Source: Acidovorax sp. FHTAMBA (GTDB lineage: Bacteria > Pseudomonadota > Gammaproteobacteria > Burkholderiales > Burkholderiaceae_C). Taken from it: DNA of 64,000 bases. Of this stretch, positions 10,264-17,370 are shown piece by piece. The notes below the pieces were generated by a model, which was not told where the DNA came from, searched no databases, and saw only the letters and a list, made by a program, of their open reading frames with translations. The stretch covers positions 1,619,501 through 1,683,500 of the forward strand of contig NZ_CP152407.1 of NCBI RefSeq assembly GCF_038958875.1, read 5' to 3'. Position 1 is the first letter of the stretch. Every line of letters begins with the position of its first letter. Position numbers and translations under genes: made by a program.

Positions 10264-12079
10264 GCGCGGGGTTGCCCAGCGTGGGCTGCGCCATGAGCTG
10301 GACCATGGCATTGCGCAATTGCCCGGTGGACACCGGCTTGTGCAGCAGCAGCGCGGAGGTGGATTGCGCATCGCGCAGGCGCTGGGGCGAGGTGTCGCCG
10401 GTCAGGATGATGGCAGGTACCGGCGTGCCCAGGTAGGCGCGCAGGGCCTGCAGCACCTGCTTGCCGGTCTCTTCGTGGCGCAGCCGGAAGTCGGTGATGA
10501 TGATGTCCGGCGTGATGTCGTCCAGGCACTCCAGTGCATCGGCGCTGGATTCTGCGGTGATGCACTGGCAGCCCCAGCTGTGCAGCAGCGACTGCATGCC
10601 CGTGCGCACGGCTTCGTCATCGTCGATCGCCAGCACCTTCAGGCCGCTGAGGCTTCTCGCATCGGGTGCCGTGGTGGTGTCGTCCTCCAGCGCGCCCTGC
10701 CAGCGGTCAAGCCACAGCCGGAACACCGAGCCCCGGCCTGGCTGGGACAGCACCTCCACTGACGTCTTCATCTCCCGCGCCAGGCGCTGAACAATCGCCA
10801 GGCCCAGCCCCAGGCCCTTGCGGCGGTCGCGTTCGGGGTTTCCGAGCTGGTGAAACTCCTTGAAGATGTTGTCCCACTGGCTTTGCGGAATGCCGGCGCC
10901 GGTGTCCCACACTTCCAGGGCAAGGCGTTTGCCGCGCGTGCGGCAGGCGATCAGCACGCCGCCCCTGGCGGTGTAGCGCAGCGCGTTGGAGATGAAGTTG
11001 TGCATCACCAGCCCGACCAATGAGCGGTCGGCAAACGCGGCGGCCGATGTCTCGCGGGTGCGGTACACGAGGCCAGCGGTGTCGGCCTGCACACCGAATT
11101 CCTGCTCCAGCGCCGTCAGCAGGGGCTGCACGGCGAAGGCATCGGGCCGCACCTTCACCACGCCCGCTTCAAGGCGCGAGTAGTCGAGCAGGGTGGTCAG
11201 CATTTCGGCGGCCGCGCCCGATGCGGCATGGGCGTGCCCCAGCACCGTGCGCTGGTGGTCGTTCAGGGGGCTGCGCTGCAGTGACTCCAGAAACAGTCCC
11301 ATCGCATGCAGCGGCTGGCGCAAATCATGGCTGGCAGCTGCCAGAAAGCGGGATTTGTCGCGGTCGGCCTGTTCAGCCGCTTCCTGTGCGGCCAGTGCGC
11401 GTTGCGATTCGGCACGCAGCTGGTTGACCAGCCGGTCGTTCTCCAGCTTGAGTGCAATGCTGCGGCGGGTGGCCCGGTCTGCCGTGCGCGCCTGCAGGCC
11501 GGTCAGCGCGAAGTACACGCTGGTGAGGAAAAGCGCAGGCCACATCACGGGCCCGCCCGCCAGGGCCACTGCCACCATCACCCCGCCCACTGCACTGCCA
11601 AGGTACGTGACGTACGCCCTGTACAGCGGCGCGCCCAGCCCCAGGGCACCCGATGACACGGTGCTCACGATGCCGATGGCGTAAATGACGCTTTCCGGGC
11701 TGCCCCAGTAGAGCACCACATAGCCCAGGCTCCCCCAGCTCAGCCCCATGGCGGCCATGCAGGCGATCAGCTTGCGCGCCGCCTGCCGCGCCGGGTCGGC
11801 AAAAGGCGCAATGCTGCGCACGGTGAGATACACCCCGGCCACCACCAGCGCGTGTGCCACCAGCCACACGGTGATGGCCTCTGGCTGGGTCACCCGCGCC
11901 ATGACCCACAGCGTACCCAGCGCAGTGGCCAGCGAGGCCAGCAGCGTCATGGGGAAGTTCTGCCGCAGCAAGGCCACCTGCTCGCGCAGCACCTCGTCGC
12001 GCTCCCACACCGGCCATCCCCAGCGCGTGGGGGGCTGCACGGCATCCGACCCTGGCGGCAGTACCTCAGAGGGGGTCAT
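10235..12079 (-). CDS. Hybrid sensor histidine kinase with C-terminal receiver domain
   Basis: 614 residues. About six hydrophobic segments (residues 40-195) form a membrane sensor region, followed by a coiled linker, the HisKA domain with H251 in ASHDLRQPLHAM, a HATPase domain with N361 (HNFISNALRY), DTGAGIP and GLGLGL, and a receiver domain with D530 in IIITDFRL and the conserved lysine in LLHKP. The DLRQPLHAMGLF box marks the group of orphan-type hybrid kinases often paired with LuxR regulators. Start ATG 12079 overlaps the regulator gene by 14 bp, so both are one operon with the regulator first. The signal is unknown. Confidence 0.92.
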   Translation of the reverse strand: MTPSEVLPPGSDAVQPPTRWGWPVWERDEVLREQVALLRQNFPMTLLASLATALGTLWVMARVTQPEAITVWLVAHALVVAGVYLTVRSIAPFADPARQAARKLIACMAAMGLSWGSLGYVVLYWGSPESVIYAIGIVSTVSSGALGLGAPLYRAYVTYLGSAVGGVMVAVALAGGPVMWPALFLTSVYFALTGLQARTADRATRRSIALKLENDRLVNQLRAESQRALAAQEAAEQADRDKSRFLAAASHDLRQPLHAMGLFLESLQRSPLNDHQRTVLGHAHAASGAAAEMLTTLLDYSRLEAGVVKVRPDAFAVQPLLTALEQEFGVQADTAGLVYRTRETSAAAFADRSLVGLVMHNFISNALRYTARGGVLIACRTRGKRLALEVWDTGAGIPQSQWDNIFKEFHQLGNPERDRRKGLGLGLAIVQRLAREMKTSVEVLSQPGRGSVFRLWLDRWQGALEDDTTTAPDARSLSGLKVLAIDDDEAVRTGMQSLLHSWGCQCITAESSADALECLDDITPDIIITDFRLRHEETGKQVLQALRAYLGTPVPAIILTGDTSPQRLRDAQSTSALLLHKPVSTGQLRNAMVQLMAQPTLGNPAPTASAAAAP

Positions 12080-12701
12080 GAAGCTGGGGTGTGGACAGGC
12101 CCAGGCGCTGGGCCGCCAGCAAGGCGGCGCTGCGGCTGTTGACGCCCAGTTGCGCAAAGATGGCCGCCACATGCACCCGCACGGTGTTCTCGCTCAGCCC
12201 CAGGTCGCGCGCAATGACCTTGTTGGGCTTGCCGGTGCACAGGTGCGACAGCACATCCAGCTGCCGCGCGGTGAGCGACGGGGTGTCCGGCCCGCGCGTG
12301 GTGGCGCTGTTGCCGCTGTTGATCGGAAAGCAGGGCTGGCCCGCCAGGGCGCAGCTGATGGCCTCCAGGATGTCTTCGGCGCTCGCGGACTTGGGCAGAA
12401 AGCCATCGGCGCCGCGCACGCGTGCCTCATGGATCGCATCCGGTGCCACGCTGGCCGATACCAGCACGATGCGCGCCCGGGGGCAGGCCTGGCGCAACAG
12501 GCGCAAGCCGTCCAGGCCACTCATGCCTGGCAGCTGGATGTCCAGCAACACCAGGTCGGCATCGGCCATCTCCAGCGCGCAGGCTTCGGCGATGGAGCCT
12601 GCCTCGGCAATCGAGCCCACCCGGGGGTGGTCCTGCACGATCAGGCGAAGCCCGGTACGGAACAGATTGTGGTCGTCCACAAGCAAAAGGCGGGCAGTCA
12701 T
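12066..12701 (-). CDS. Two-component response regulator, NarL/FixJ (LuxR-HTH) family
   Basis: A 211-residue regulator. The receiver domain begins TARLLLVDDHNLFRTGL; the phospho-acceptor aspartate is in LVLLDIQLPG near residue 55, and the lysine in FLPKSAS. A C-terminal LuxR-type HTH (about 145-205) contains LTARQLDVLSHLCTGKPNKV and LGLSENTVRVHV. Start MTARLLL is preferred over an in-frame ATG six codons upstream because the family begins here. It is transcribed before the hybrid kinase (14-bp overlap). Its likely target region is the 175-nt divergent gap to the 12877 gene, which carries inverted repeats. Confidence 0.93.
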   Translation of the reverse strand: MTARLLLVDDHNLFRTGLRLIVQDHPRVGSIAEAGSIAEACALEMADADLVLLDIQLPGMSGLDGLRLLRQACPRARIVLVSASVAPDAIHEARVRGADGFLPKSASAEDILEAISCALAGQPCFPINSGNSATTRGPDTPSLTARQLDVLSHLCTGKPNKVIARDLGLSENTVRVHVAAIFAQLGVNSRSAALLAAQRLGLSTPQLHDPL

Positions 12702-12732
12702 GCACCAAGTATTGCGCACAACGCCGTGTTGC

Positions 12733-12757
12733 GGACTAGTCCATTTGTGCGATGGAC
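12733..12757. promoter_or_regulatory. Palindromic operator candidate in the regulator promoter region
   Basis: GGACTAGTCC (12733-12742) is a perfect 10-bp palindrome that overlaps a second repeat, GTCCAT (12739-12744) with ATGGAC (12752-12757). It lies 32 nt upstream of the response-regulator start and about 120 nt from the divergent gene, where autoregulation by a LuxR-type regulator would act. Confidence 0.45.
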
Positions 12758-12876
12758 GCAGGTTGGCTCACTTTCTAGACTTTCCGTCAAGCATTGAAAT
12801 GCACCTGGAACAGGTCCCGGGGCGTGGCAATGCGCAAGCCTTCCGGTTCTGTTTTCTTGCTATTCAAAGGTGTTCC

Positions 12877-13473
12877 ATGACTGCCCATGCTCTGCACTCC
12901 CCGTCGCCCACTTCCGATGTGTCCCGTCACCACAGCGAGCGTCGGCCTGGCGCGGGTGTGCAATGCAGTGCGGTGCTGGGGGGAAACACCCTGGCGCACA
13001 TCGTGGAAGAAAACTGCCCGGGGATGCTGCCCTCGGCCGGGGTGGTGGTCGAGCACCTGGATGCGCAGGCTGGAACCTGGCAGTTTTCGCTGGACGAGGG
13101 GCGGACCTGGCGCGCCATCCGCACCGACCTGATCAACCGTGCCGGCAACATGGGCCTGGCGCTGAACCGCGATGCGCGCCTGCGGGTACTGCCGTTTGCG
13201 GGCCACCGGGTCAGCGGGGTCCGCGTGGCTTTTCACACCGTGCAGCGCAGCCACGGGATGGGCAATGGCAGCTACCGCCCCTACGCAAGCGACGAGCGGG
13301 AAGAGGGGTGCTCCTGCACCGTGACCCTGGTACTGGCGCTCTCTGCGATCAACGGAGCTCCGCCCGTGGTGCACGTGCCGCGGCCGCGCAACAAGCGCGC
13401 ACTGGTGCAGCGAACCGCACCGGGTGCGGGGCCGGCAGGGGGCTCACTGGGCGACGGCATGGCGCTGGCGTGA
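12877..13473 (+). CDS. Orphan protein resembling a single adhesin-type repeat module
   Basis: 198 residues, start ATG 12877 after AAAGG. The centre reads GNTLAHIVEE, then AGTWQFSLDEGRTWRAI and ARLRVLPFAGH. This spacing resembles the repeats of large RTX-type adhesins, where GTWQYS.DGG..W is followed by a strand with LRFVP. In those proteins the module occurs tens of times in tandem and is secreted; here it stands alone, with no signal peptide or transmembrane segment, and with a Cys pair (GCSC) and a basic tail. It is divergent from the response-regulator/kinase operon. The function is unknown, and the resemblance is from memory. Confidence 0.6.
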   Translation: MTAHALHSPSPTSDVSRHHSERRPGAGVQCSAVLGGNTLAHIVEENCPGMLPSAGVVVEHLDAQAGTWQFSLDEGRTWRAIRTDLINRAGNMGLALNRDARLRVLPFAGHRVSGVRVAFHTVQRSHGMGNGSYRPYASDEREEGCSCTVTLVLALSAINGAPPVVHVPRPRNKRALVQRTAPGAGPAGGSLGDGMALA

Positions 13474-13649
13474 CGGGGCTTGCGGCCGAGCTGCCGCGTT
13501 TTCGTGCGCCCTGAACGTTGGGAAGCCGGATAAGGAGCGGAAGGGGGAGGGAGGGGGACAAAAGGAGGGCGCCACGGGGGCTAAAACCGTTTGCGGCGAC
13601 AATGCCGGTCCTTTTGTTTTTTCATTCCCCGTTTTCGTTCGGTTTTTCC

Positions 13650-14171
13650 ATGTCCAGTATCCAGGTTCGTCCCGCTACGCTTCGCGATGCCAAAGCCATT
13701 GCCCAGATCCACACCGTCTCTGCCCAAGAGGCCTACAAAGGACTGGTGCCCGACGAGCAGTTGAAATCCATGTCGGTCGAGAAGCGCCAGGCCTACTGGC
13801 GCGAGGCCATCGAATATTGCGAGCCCCAGGTCCAGGTGGCCGTGGACGGCGAGAAGATCGTCGGTTTTGTCGGCTACGACCGCTCGCGCGATGAAAAATC
13901 CCGCCCCACCACGGGCGAAATCTGGGCTATCTACGCGGCGCCCACCCACTGGAACCAGGGCGTGGGCCTGGCCCTGTGGGATGCGGCCCGTGACGGCCTG
14001 CAGGAAGAAGGCTGCACCAACGTGACCGCCTGGGTGCCGCTGCGCAACGAACGCGCCCTGCGTTTTCACGAGATGGCCGGCTTCAAGCGCGAGCTGTCCA
14101 CGGCCAAGACGGCGGTGATCGGCGGCGTGAAGATTGAAGAAGTGCGCCTGAAGCGCCCGATCAACGCGTAA
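13650..14171 (+). CDS. GNAT-family N-acetyltransferase
   Basis: A 173-residue acetyl-CoA-dependent acetyltransferase. It starts at MSSIQVRPATLRDAKAIAQIH, the usual GNAT N-terminus; upstream in-frame codons are low-complexity. Motif A is seen as IWAIYAAPTHWNQGVGLALW near residue 95, with the Q/R-x-x-G-x-G/A pyrophosphate loop reduced to NQGVGLAL, and motif B as NERALRFHEMAGF. The substrate cannot be predicted. It is flanked by a GC-rich non-coding stretch on the 3' side. Confidence 0.88.
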   Translation: MSSIQVRPATLRDAKAIAQIHTVSAQEAYKGLVPDEQLKSMSVEKRQAYWREAIEYCEPQVQVAVDGEKIVGFVGYDRSRDEKSRPTTGEIWAIYAAPTHWNQGVGLALWDAARDGLQEEGCTNVTAWVPLRNERALRFHEMAGFKRELSTAKTAVIGGVKIEEVRLKRPINA

Positions 14172-14174
14172 AGT

Positions 14175-14290
14175 GCGACGACACCCCCCTGTGTCGCTGC
14201 GCTCCTTCCCCCCGCTCTCGCTTCGCCGCGCTGCGCGGGCAGGGGGACGATGCCATCGCTGCGGGGCGGCCCTTGCCCGGCATCCCAGGC
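14175..14290. repeat. GC-rich palindromic intergenic sequence (possible second repeat family)
   Basis: CGACAC/GTGTCG (14179-14184 and 14191-14196) forms a short hairpin. It is followed by a longer imperfect palindrome in which CCCCCCGCTC faces GGGCAGGGGGAC across CGCTTCGCCGCGCTGCGC. I recall similar C-rich/G-rich blocks between genes of Acidovorax relatives, but no second copy is visible here. Confidence 0.45.
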
Positions 14291-14345
14291 CTGCCGCGCG
14301 CCTGTTTCCACCCTTACGGACTGTGCGCGGCACTGTCAGACACTG

Positions 14346-15533
14346 ATGCCAACAACTCCTTCCATGATCCACTGGACCCACCAGGGCCAACCCCATCAGG
14401 CCCACTGGCGCTCCGAAAGCGGTGCCCCGGCGTCGCGCCGGGTCGTCACCGCCGACGACACCCTGGCCGCTGACACGGCCTACCGCATGGCCTGTGAAGG
14501 CACGGGCCTGCTGTGGCAGGGCGATTTCCAGAACGCCCGGCTGCTGTTGCAGGCGCTGATGCGCCGCGCTGATGGCAAGTCGGGCAAGGCAGGCAAGCCC
14601 CGCAAGTCCGCAGCCAAAGCGGCGGAAAAAAAAGCCGCTGCCGCAACCCCTGCCGAAGCCTTTCACCTGCACCGCCAGGCGCAGGCGCAGCGTGCGCGGG
14701 TGCTGGCGTCGGTGCTCATCCCGCTGGAGGGTGACTACGCCATCGACCTTCGCCGCGCGCCCGACTGGCGCCAGGCCTGCAGCGAGGCTTGGGGCCCTGC
14801 GACCGGCGAGCGATCGGTGGCTACGCTGCGCGAGTTGCTGGGCCTGGTGGGCGCACACGAGTGGCGCAAGAAGGGGGTGGAAGTGCCCGCCCTGGGCGCG
14901 CCGCCGCACAACCGCATCCATCCGCATTACGGCGTGTTTTCGCCGGTGCGCGGCGAATATGTGGGCCTTGTGGCCGATGCAGCGCTGCCCGGAAAGGCCC
15001 TCGCCTTCGACATTGGCGTGGGCACCGGCGTGTTGTCGGCCGTGCTCGCACGCCGTGGCGTGCAACGCGTGGTGGCCACGGACCAGGACCCGCGCGCGCT
15101 GGCCTGCGCGCGCGAAAACCTGCAGCGCCTGGGCGTGCTGCCCCAGGTCGAGCTGCTGCAGGCAGACCTGTTCCCACCCGGCCGCGCCCCACTGGTGGTG
15201 TGCAACCCGCCGTGGGTGCCGGCGCGCGCCAGCTCGCCCATCGAGCGCGCGGTGTACGACGAAGGCAGCCGCATGCTCAAGGGCTTTCTGGCGGGGCTGG
15301 CAGACCATCTGGAACCCGGTGGCGAGGGCTGGCTGATCCTTTCGGACCTTGCAGAGCACCTGGGTTTGCGCCCGCGCGCGCAATTGCTGCAGTGGATTGC
15401 CGAAGCGGGGCTGGTGGTGCGCGGTCGCACCGATGTGAAACCCCTGCACCCCAAGGCCGCCGACGCGGGCGATGCCCTGCATGCAGCGCGGGCGGCAGAG
15501 GTGACATCGCTGTGGCGGCTGGCTGCGGCGTGA
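14346..15533 (+). CDS. Class I SAM-dependent methyltransferase (small-domain type)
   Basis: About 395 residues from MPTTPSMIHW; an alternative ATG at 14364 removes six residues, and neither has a clear ribosome site. The N-terminal half contains a Lys/Ala-rich linker (KSGKAGKPRKSAAKAAEKKA in two parts). The C-terminal half has the SAM motif DIGVGTGVLSAVLARRG near residue 225, the acidic ATDQDP after strand 2, and the catalytic CNPPWVP. The NPPW motif groups it with N-methyltransferases acting on rRNA guanines or adenines, or on glutamine in release factors. The exact substrate is unknown. Confidence 0.85.
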   Translation: MPTTPSMIHWTHQGQPHQAHWRSESGAPASRRVVTADDTLAADTAYRMACEGTGLLWQGDFQNARLLLQALMRRADGKSGKAGKPRKSAAKAAEKKAAAATPAEAFHLHRQAQAQRARVLASVLIPLEGDYAIDLRRAPDWRQACSEAWGPATGERSVATLRELLGLVGAHEWRKKGVEVPALGAPPHNRIHPHYGVFSPVRGEYVGLVADAALPGKALAFDIGVGTGVLSAVLARRGVQRVVATDQDPRALACARENLQRLGVLPQVELLQADLFPPGRAPLVVCNPPWVPARASSPIERAVYDEGSRMLKGFLAGLADHLEPGGEGWLILSDLAEHLGLRPRAQLLQWIAEAGLVVRGRTDVKPLHPKAADAGDALHAARAAEVTSLWRLAAA

Positions 15534-15602
15534 TGCCGGCCTGAGTGCTTCGCCTCTTTACCGTTTCACCGCGTCACCGCAGCCTGGTCTGAAGGCCGCC
15601 TC

Positions 15603-16157
15603 TCACGCCATGGCCGACGTCTGGGTCGACTCGAAGGGCATCGACTCCGAGGGTGCGAAGGGTAGCAACTTCTCGAACTTTTCCCGCACGCTGGCGGCGC
15701 GATCGGCCCCTGCGGTCAGGGCAATTTCTTCGAACATGGCTTCACCCACATCCAGCATGCTGGCGCGGTCTCTGGCGGCGCGCAGCGCCTCGCGGAACTG
15801 CACGGCCAGGGTGGGGTCACGCCGCGCGAACAGCCGCTCGCAGAGGTCGAACAGGTACATGCGGGCCCCAGCGAGCGAACGCAGGGTTTCGCCGGGCTCC
15901 GGGCGCTGGATGGAGGGCCTGTCGTCGGGGTCGGCGGCCACACTGGCAGCGGCAGGCGGCAGTTCTGCCGGGCCGGCCAGGTAGCCCTGGCGCATGAGGT
16001 TCTCCACAATCTGCGCGCCGATGCCGTTGTACATGGCCTGCAGGTCAGACAGCGTCTTGCCGTCCACCAGCAGCAGCAGCGAACGTTCGCGCAGGCTCAG
16101 GGTGCGCACGCCGGGTGAGAGTTCCAGGCGGGCTTTTTCGGTTTTTTGCAGCAGCAT
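15603..16157 (-). CDS. Conserved hypothetical protein
   Basis: A 184-residue soluble protein. GGAG at the proper distance supports ATG 16157. The first 55 residues (LSPGVRTLSLRERSLLLLVDG, then KTLSDLQAMYNG and VENLMRQGYL) look like a winged-helix-like DNA- or ligand-sensing fold found at the start of several betaproteobacterial proteins. A Pro-rich linker follows, then a helical domain (RSLAGARMYLFDLCERLFAR to EKFEKLLPFAP). There is no signal peptide. It is divergent from dusC with 245 nt between. The function is not known. Confidence 0.7.
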   Translation of the reverse strand: MLLQKTEKARLELSPGVRTLSLRERSLLLLVDGKTLSDLQAMYNGIGAQIVENLMRQGYLAGPAELPPAAASVAADPDDRPSIQRPEPGETLRSLAGARMYLFDLCERLFARRDPTLAVQFREALRAARDRASMLDVGEAMFEEIALTAGADRAASVREKFEKLLPFAPSESMPFESTQTSAMA

Positions 16158-16275
16158 GGGTGTCTCCGGTCACGGGGTCATCACGGCGATTGCATCGAAC
16201 CAGGATGACGCTGTGATGACCCCGCTGCCCCACAATGGCGGGTTGCCCGCGCAGCCGCGCGGCGGTGATCGAGGT

Positions 16276-16340
16276 TTTTGCTATTGTTTTTGTAGCTGCT
16301 GGCGCTTATCCATTAAGCGCCAGAGCATGATTTGACTCAT
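16276..16340 (+). repeat. Palindromic dispersed element, copy D (upstream of dusC)
   Basis: TTTTTGCTATTG, then TTTGTAGCTGCTGGCGCTTA, TCCAT, TAAGCGCC, AGAGCATGATTTGACT. The core GGCGCTTA/TAAGCGCC is a perfect 8-bp inverted repeat around TCCAT. It is one of the best-preserved copies in the window. Confidence 0.85.
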
Positions 16341-16402
16341 ATTCTGGCTGCATGCTGCGCCCGCCCGGTGCCGGGTTGCGGTGCGTGGCAGCCGCGCTTG
16401 CG

Positions 16403-17356
16403 ATGACCTTGCTGCTTGCCCCCATGGAGGGGCTTCTGGATTTTGTGCTGCGTGATGTGCTCACCCGCGTGGGTGGGGTGAACCGCTGCGTCTCCGAGTT
16501 CATTCGCATCACCGGCACGCTGCTGCCAGACAAGGTGTTCCTGCGCTATGTGCCCGAGCTGCGCAACGGCAGCCGCACGCTGGCCGGTGTGCCGGTGCGG
16601 GCGCAGCTGCTGGGCTCCGACCCGGTGGCCATGGCGGAGAACGCGGCACGCCTGGCGGCCCTGGGGCCCGAGGGGATTGACCTGAACTTTGGCTGCCCGG
16701 CCAAGGTGGTCAACCGCCACGGCGGGGGCGCGGCGCTGCTGCAGGAGCCCGAACGCATCGCCACCGTGGTGGCCGCCGTGCGCCGCGCGGTGCCAGCACA
16801 CCTGCCGGTATCCGCCAAGATGCGCCTGGGTTTCAACGACACCGGCCTGATGCGCGAATGCGCGCAGGCCATGCAGGCGGGCGGCGCCTGCGAGGTGGTG
16901 GTGCATGCCCGCACCAAGGCCGATGGCTACCGGCCCCCCGCGTACTGGGAGCACATCCCCGCCATCCGCGCGGCGGTGCAGATTCCGGTGGTGGCCAATG
17001 GCGAGATCTGGTCCGTGGCCGACGCGCAGCGCTGCCGCGAAGTGTCGGGCTGCGACGCGCTGATGCTGGGGCGTGGCATGGTGGCTGACCCCGGCCTGGC
17101 GCGGGCCATTCGCGCGGCAGGCGCCGGGCAGCCCGGCGCAGACACGGTGTTGTGGTCAGACCTGCTGCCGCACATCGCCGCCTTCTGGCAACTGGTGTGT
17201 GAAGACCTGGAACCCCGCCAGCGCGCAGGGCGCCTCAAGCAGTGGCTCAACCTGTTGCGCAGGCGGTTTCCCGAGGCCGAGGTCGCCTATCAGCACGTGC
17301 GGACCCTGACCGATCAGCGCACCATCAGCCAGTGGGTGGCAGCGCAGCAAAACTGA
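16403..17356 (+). CDS. dusC: tRNA-dihydrouridine(16) synthase DusC
   Basis: A 317-residue FMN enzyme that reduces uridine 16 in the tRNA D-loop using NADPH. The start is placed at MTLLLAPMEGLLD, which aligns with the E. coli DusC N-terminus; an in-frame ATG at 16352 would add 17 residues with no better ribosome site. Visible are LNFGCPAKVVNRHGGGA with the catalytic cysteine, KMRLG, VVHARTKADGY, NGEIW and CDALMLGRG (FMN phosphate site). The DusC-type ending GRLKQWLNLLRRRF is present. It faces the phospholipase gene tail to tail with 14 nt between. Confidence 0.95.
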   Translation: MTLLLAPMEGLLDFVLRDVLTRVGGVNRCVSEFIRITGTLLPDKVFLRYVPELRNGSRTLAGVPVRAQLLGSDPVAMAENAARLAALGPEGIDLNFGCPAKVVNRHGGGAALLQEPERIATVVAAVRRAVPAHLPVSAKMRLGFNDTGLMRECAQAMQAGGACEVVVHARTKADGYRPPAYWEHIPAIRAAVQIPVVANGEIWSVADAQRCREVSGCDALMLGRGMVADPGLARAIRAAGAGQPGADTVLWSDLLPHIAAFWQLVCEDLEPRQRAGRLKQWLNLLRRRFPEAEVAYQHVRTLTDQRTISQWVAAQQN

Positions 17357-17370
17357 GCCGCCGACCCCAC

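Noticed and set aside
12091..12876. Extending the orphan adhesin-like gene upstream to 12091
   Set aside because: The extra codons overlap the response regulator in antisense; AAAGG before ATG 12877 gives a proper start.
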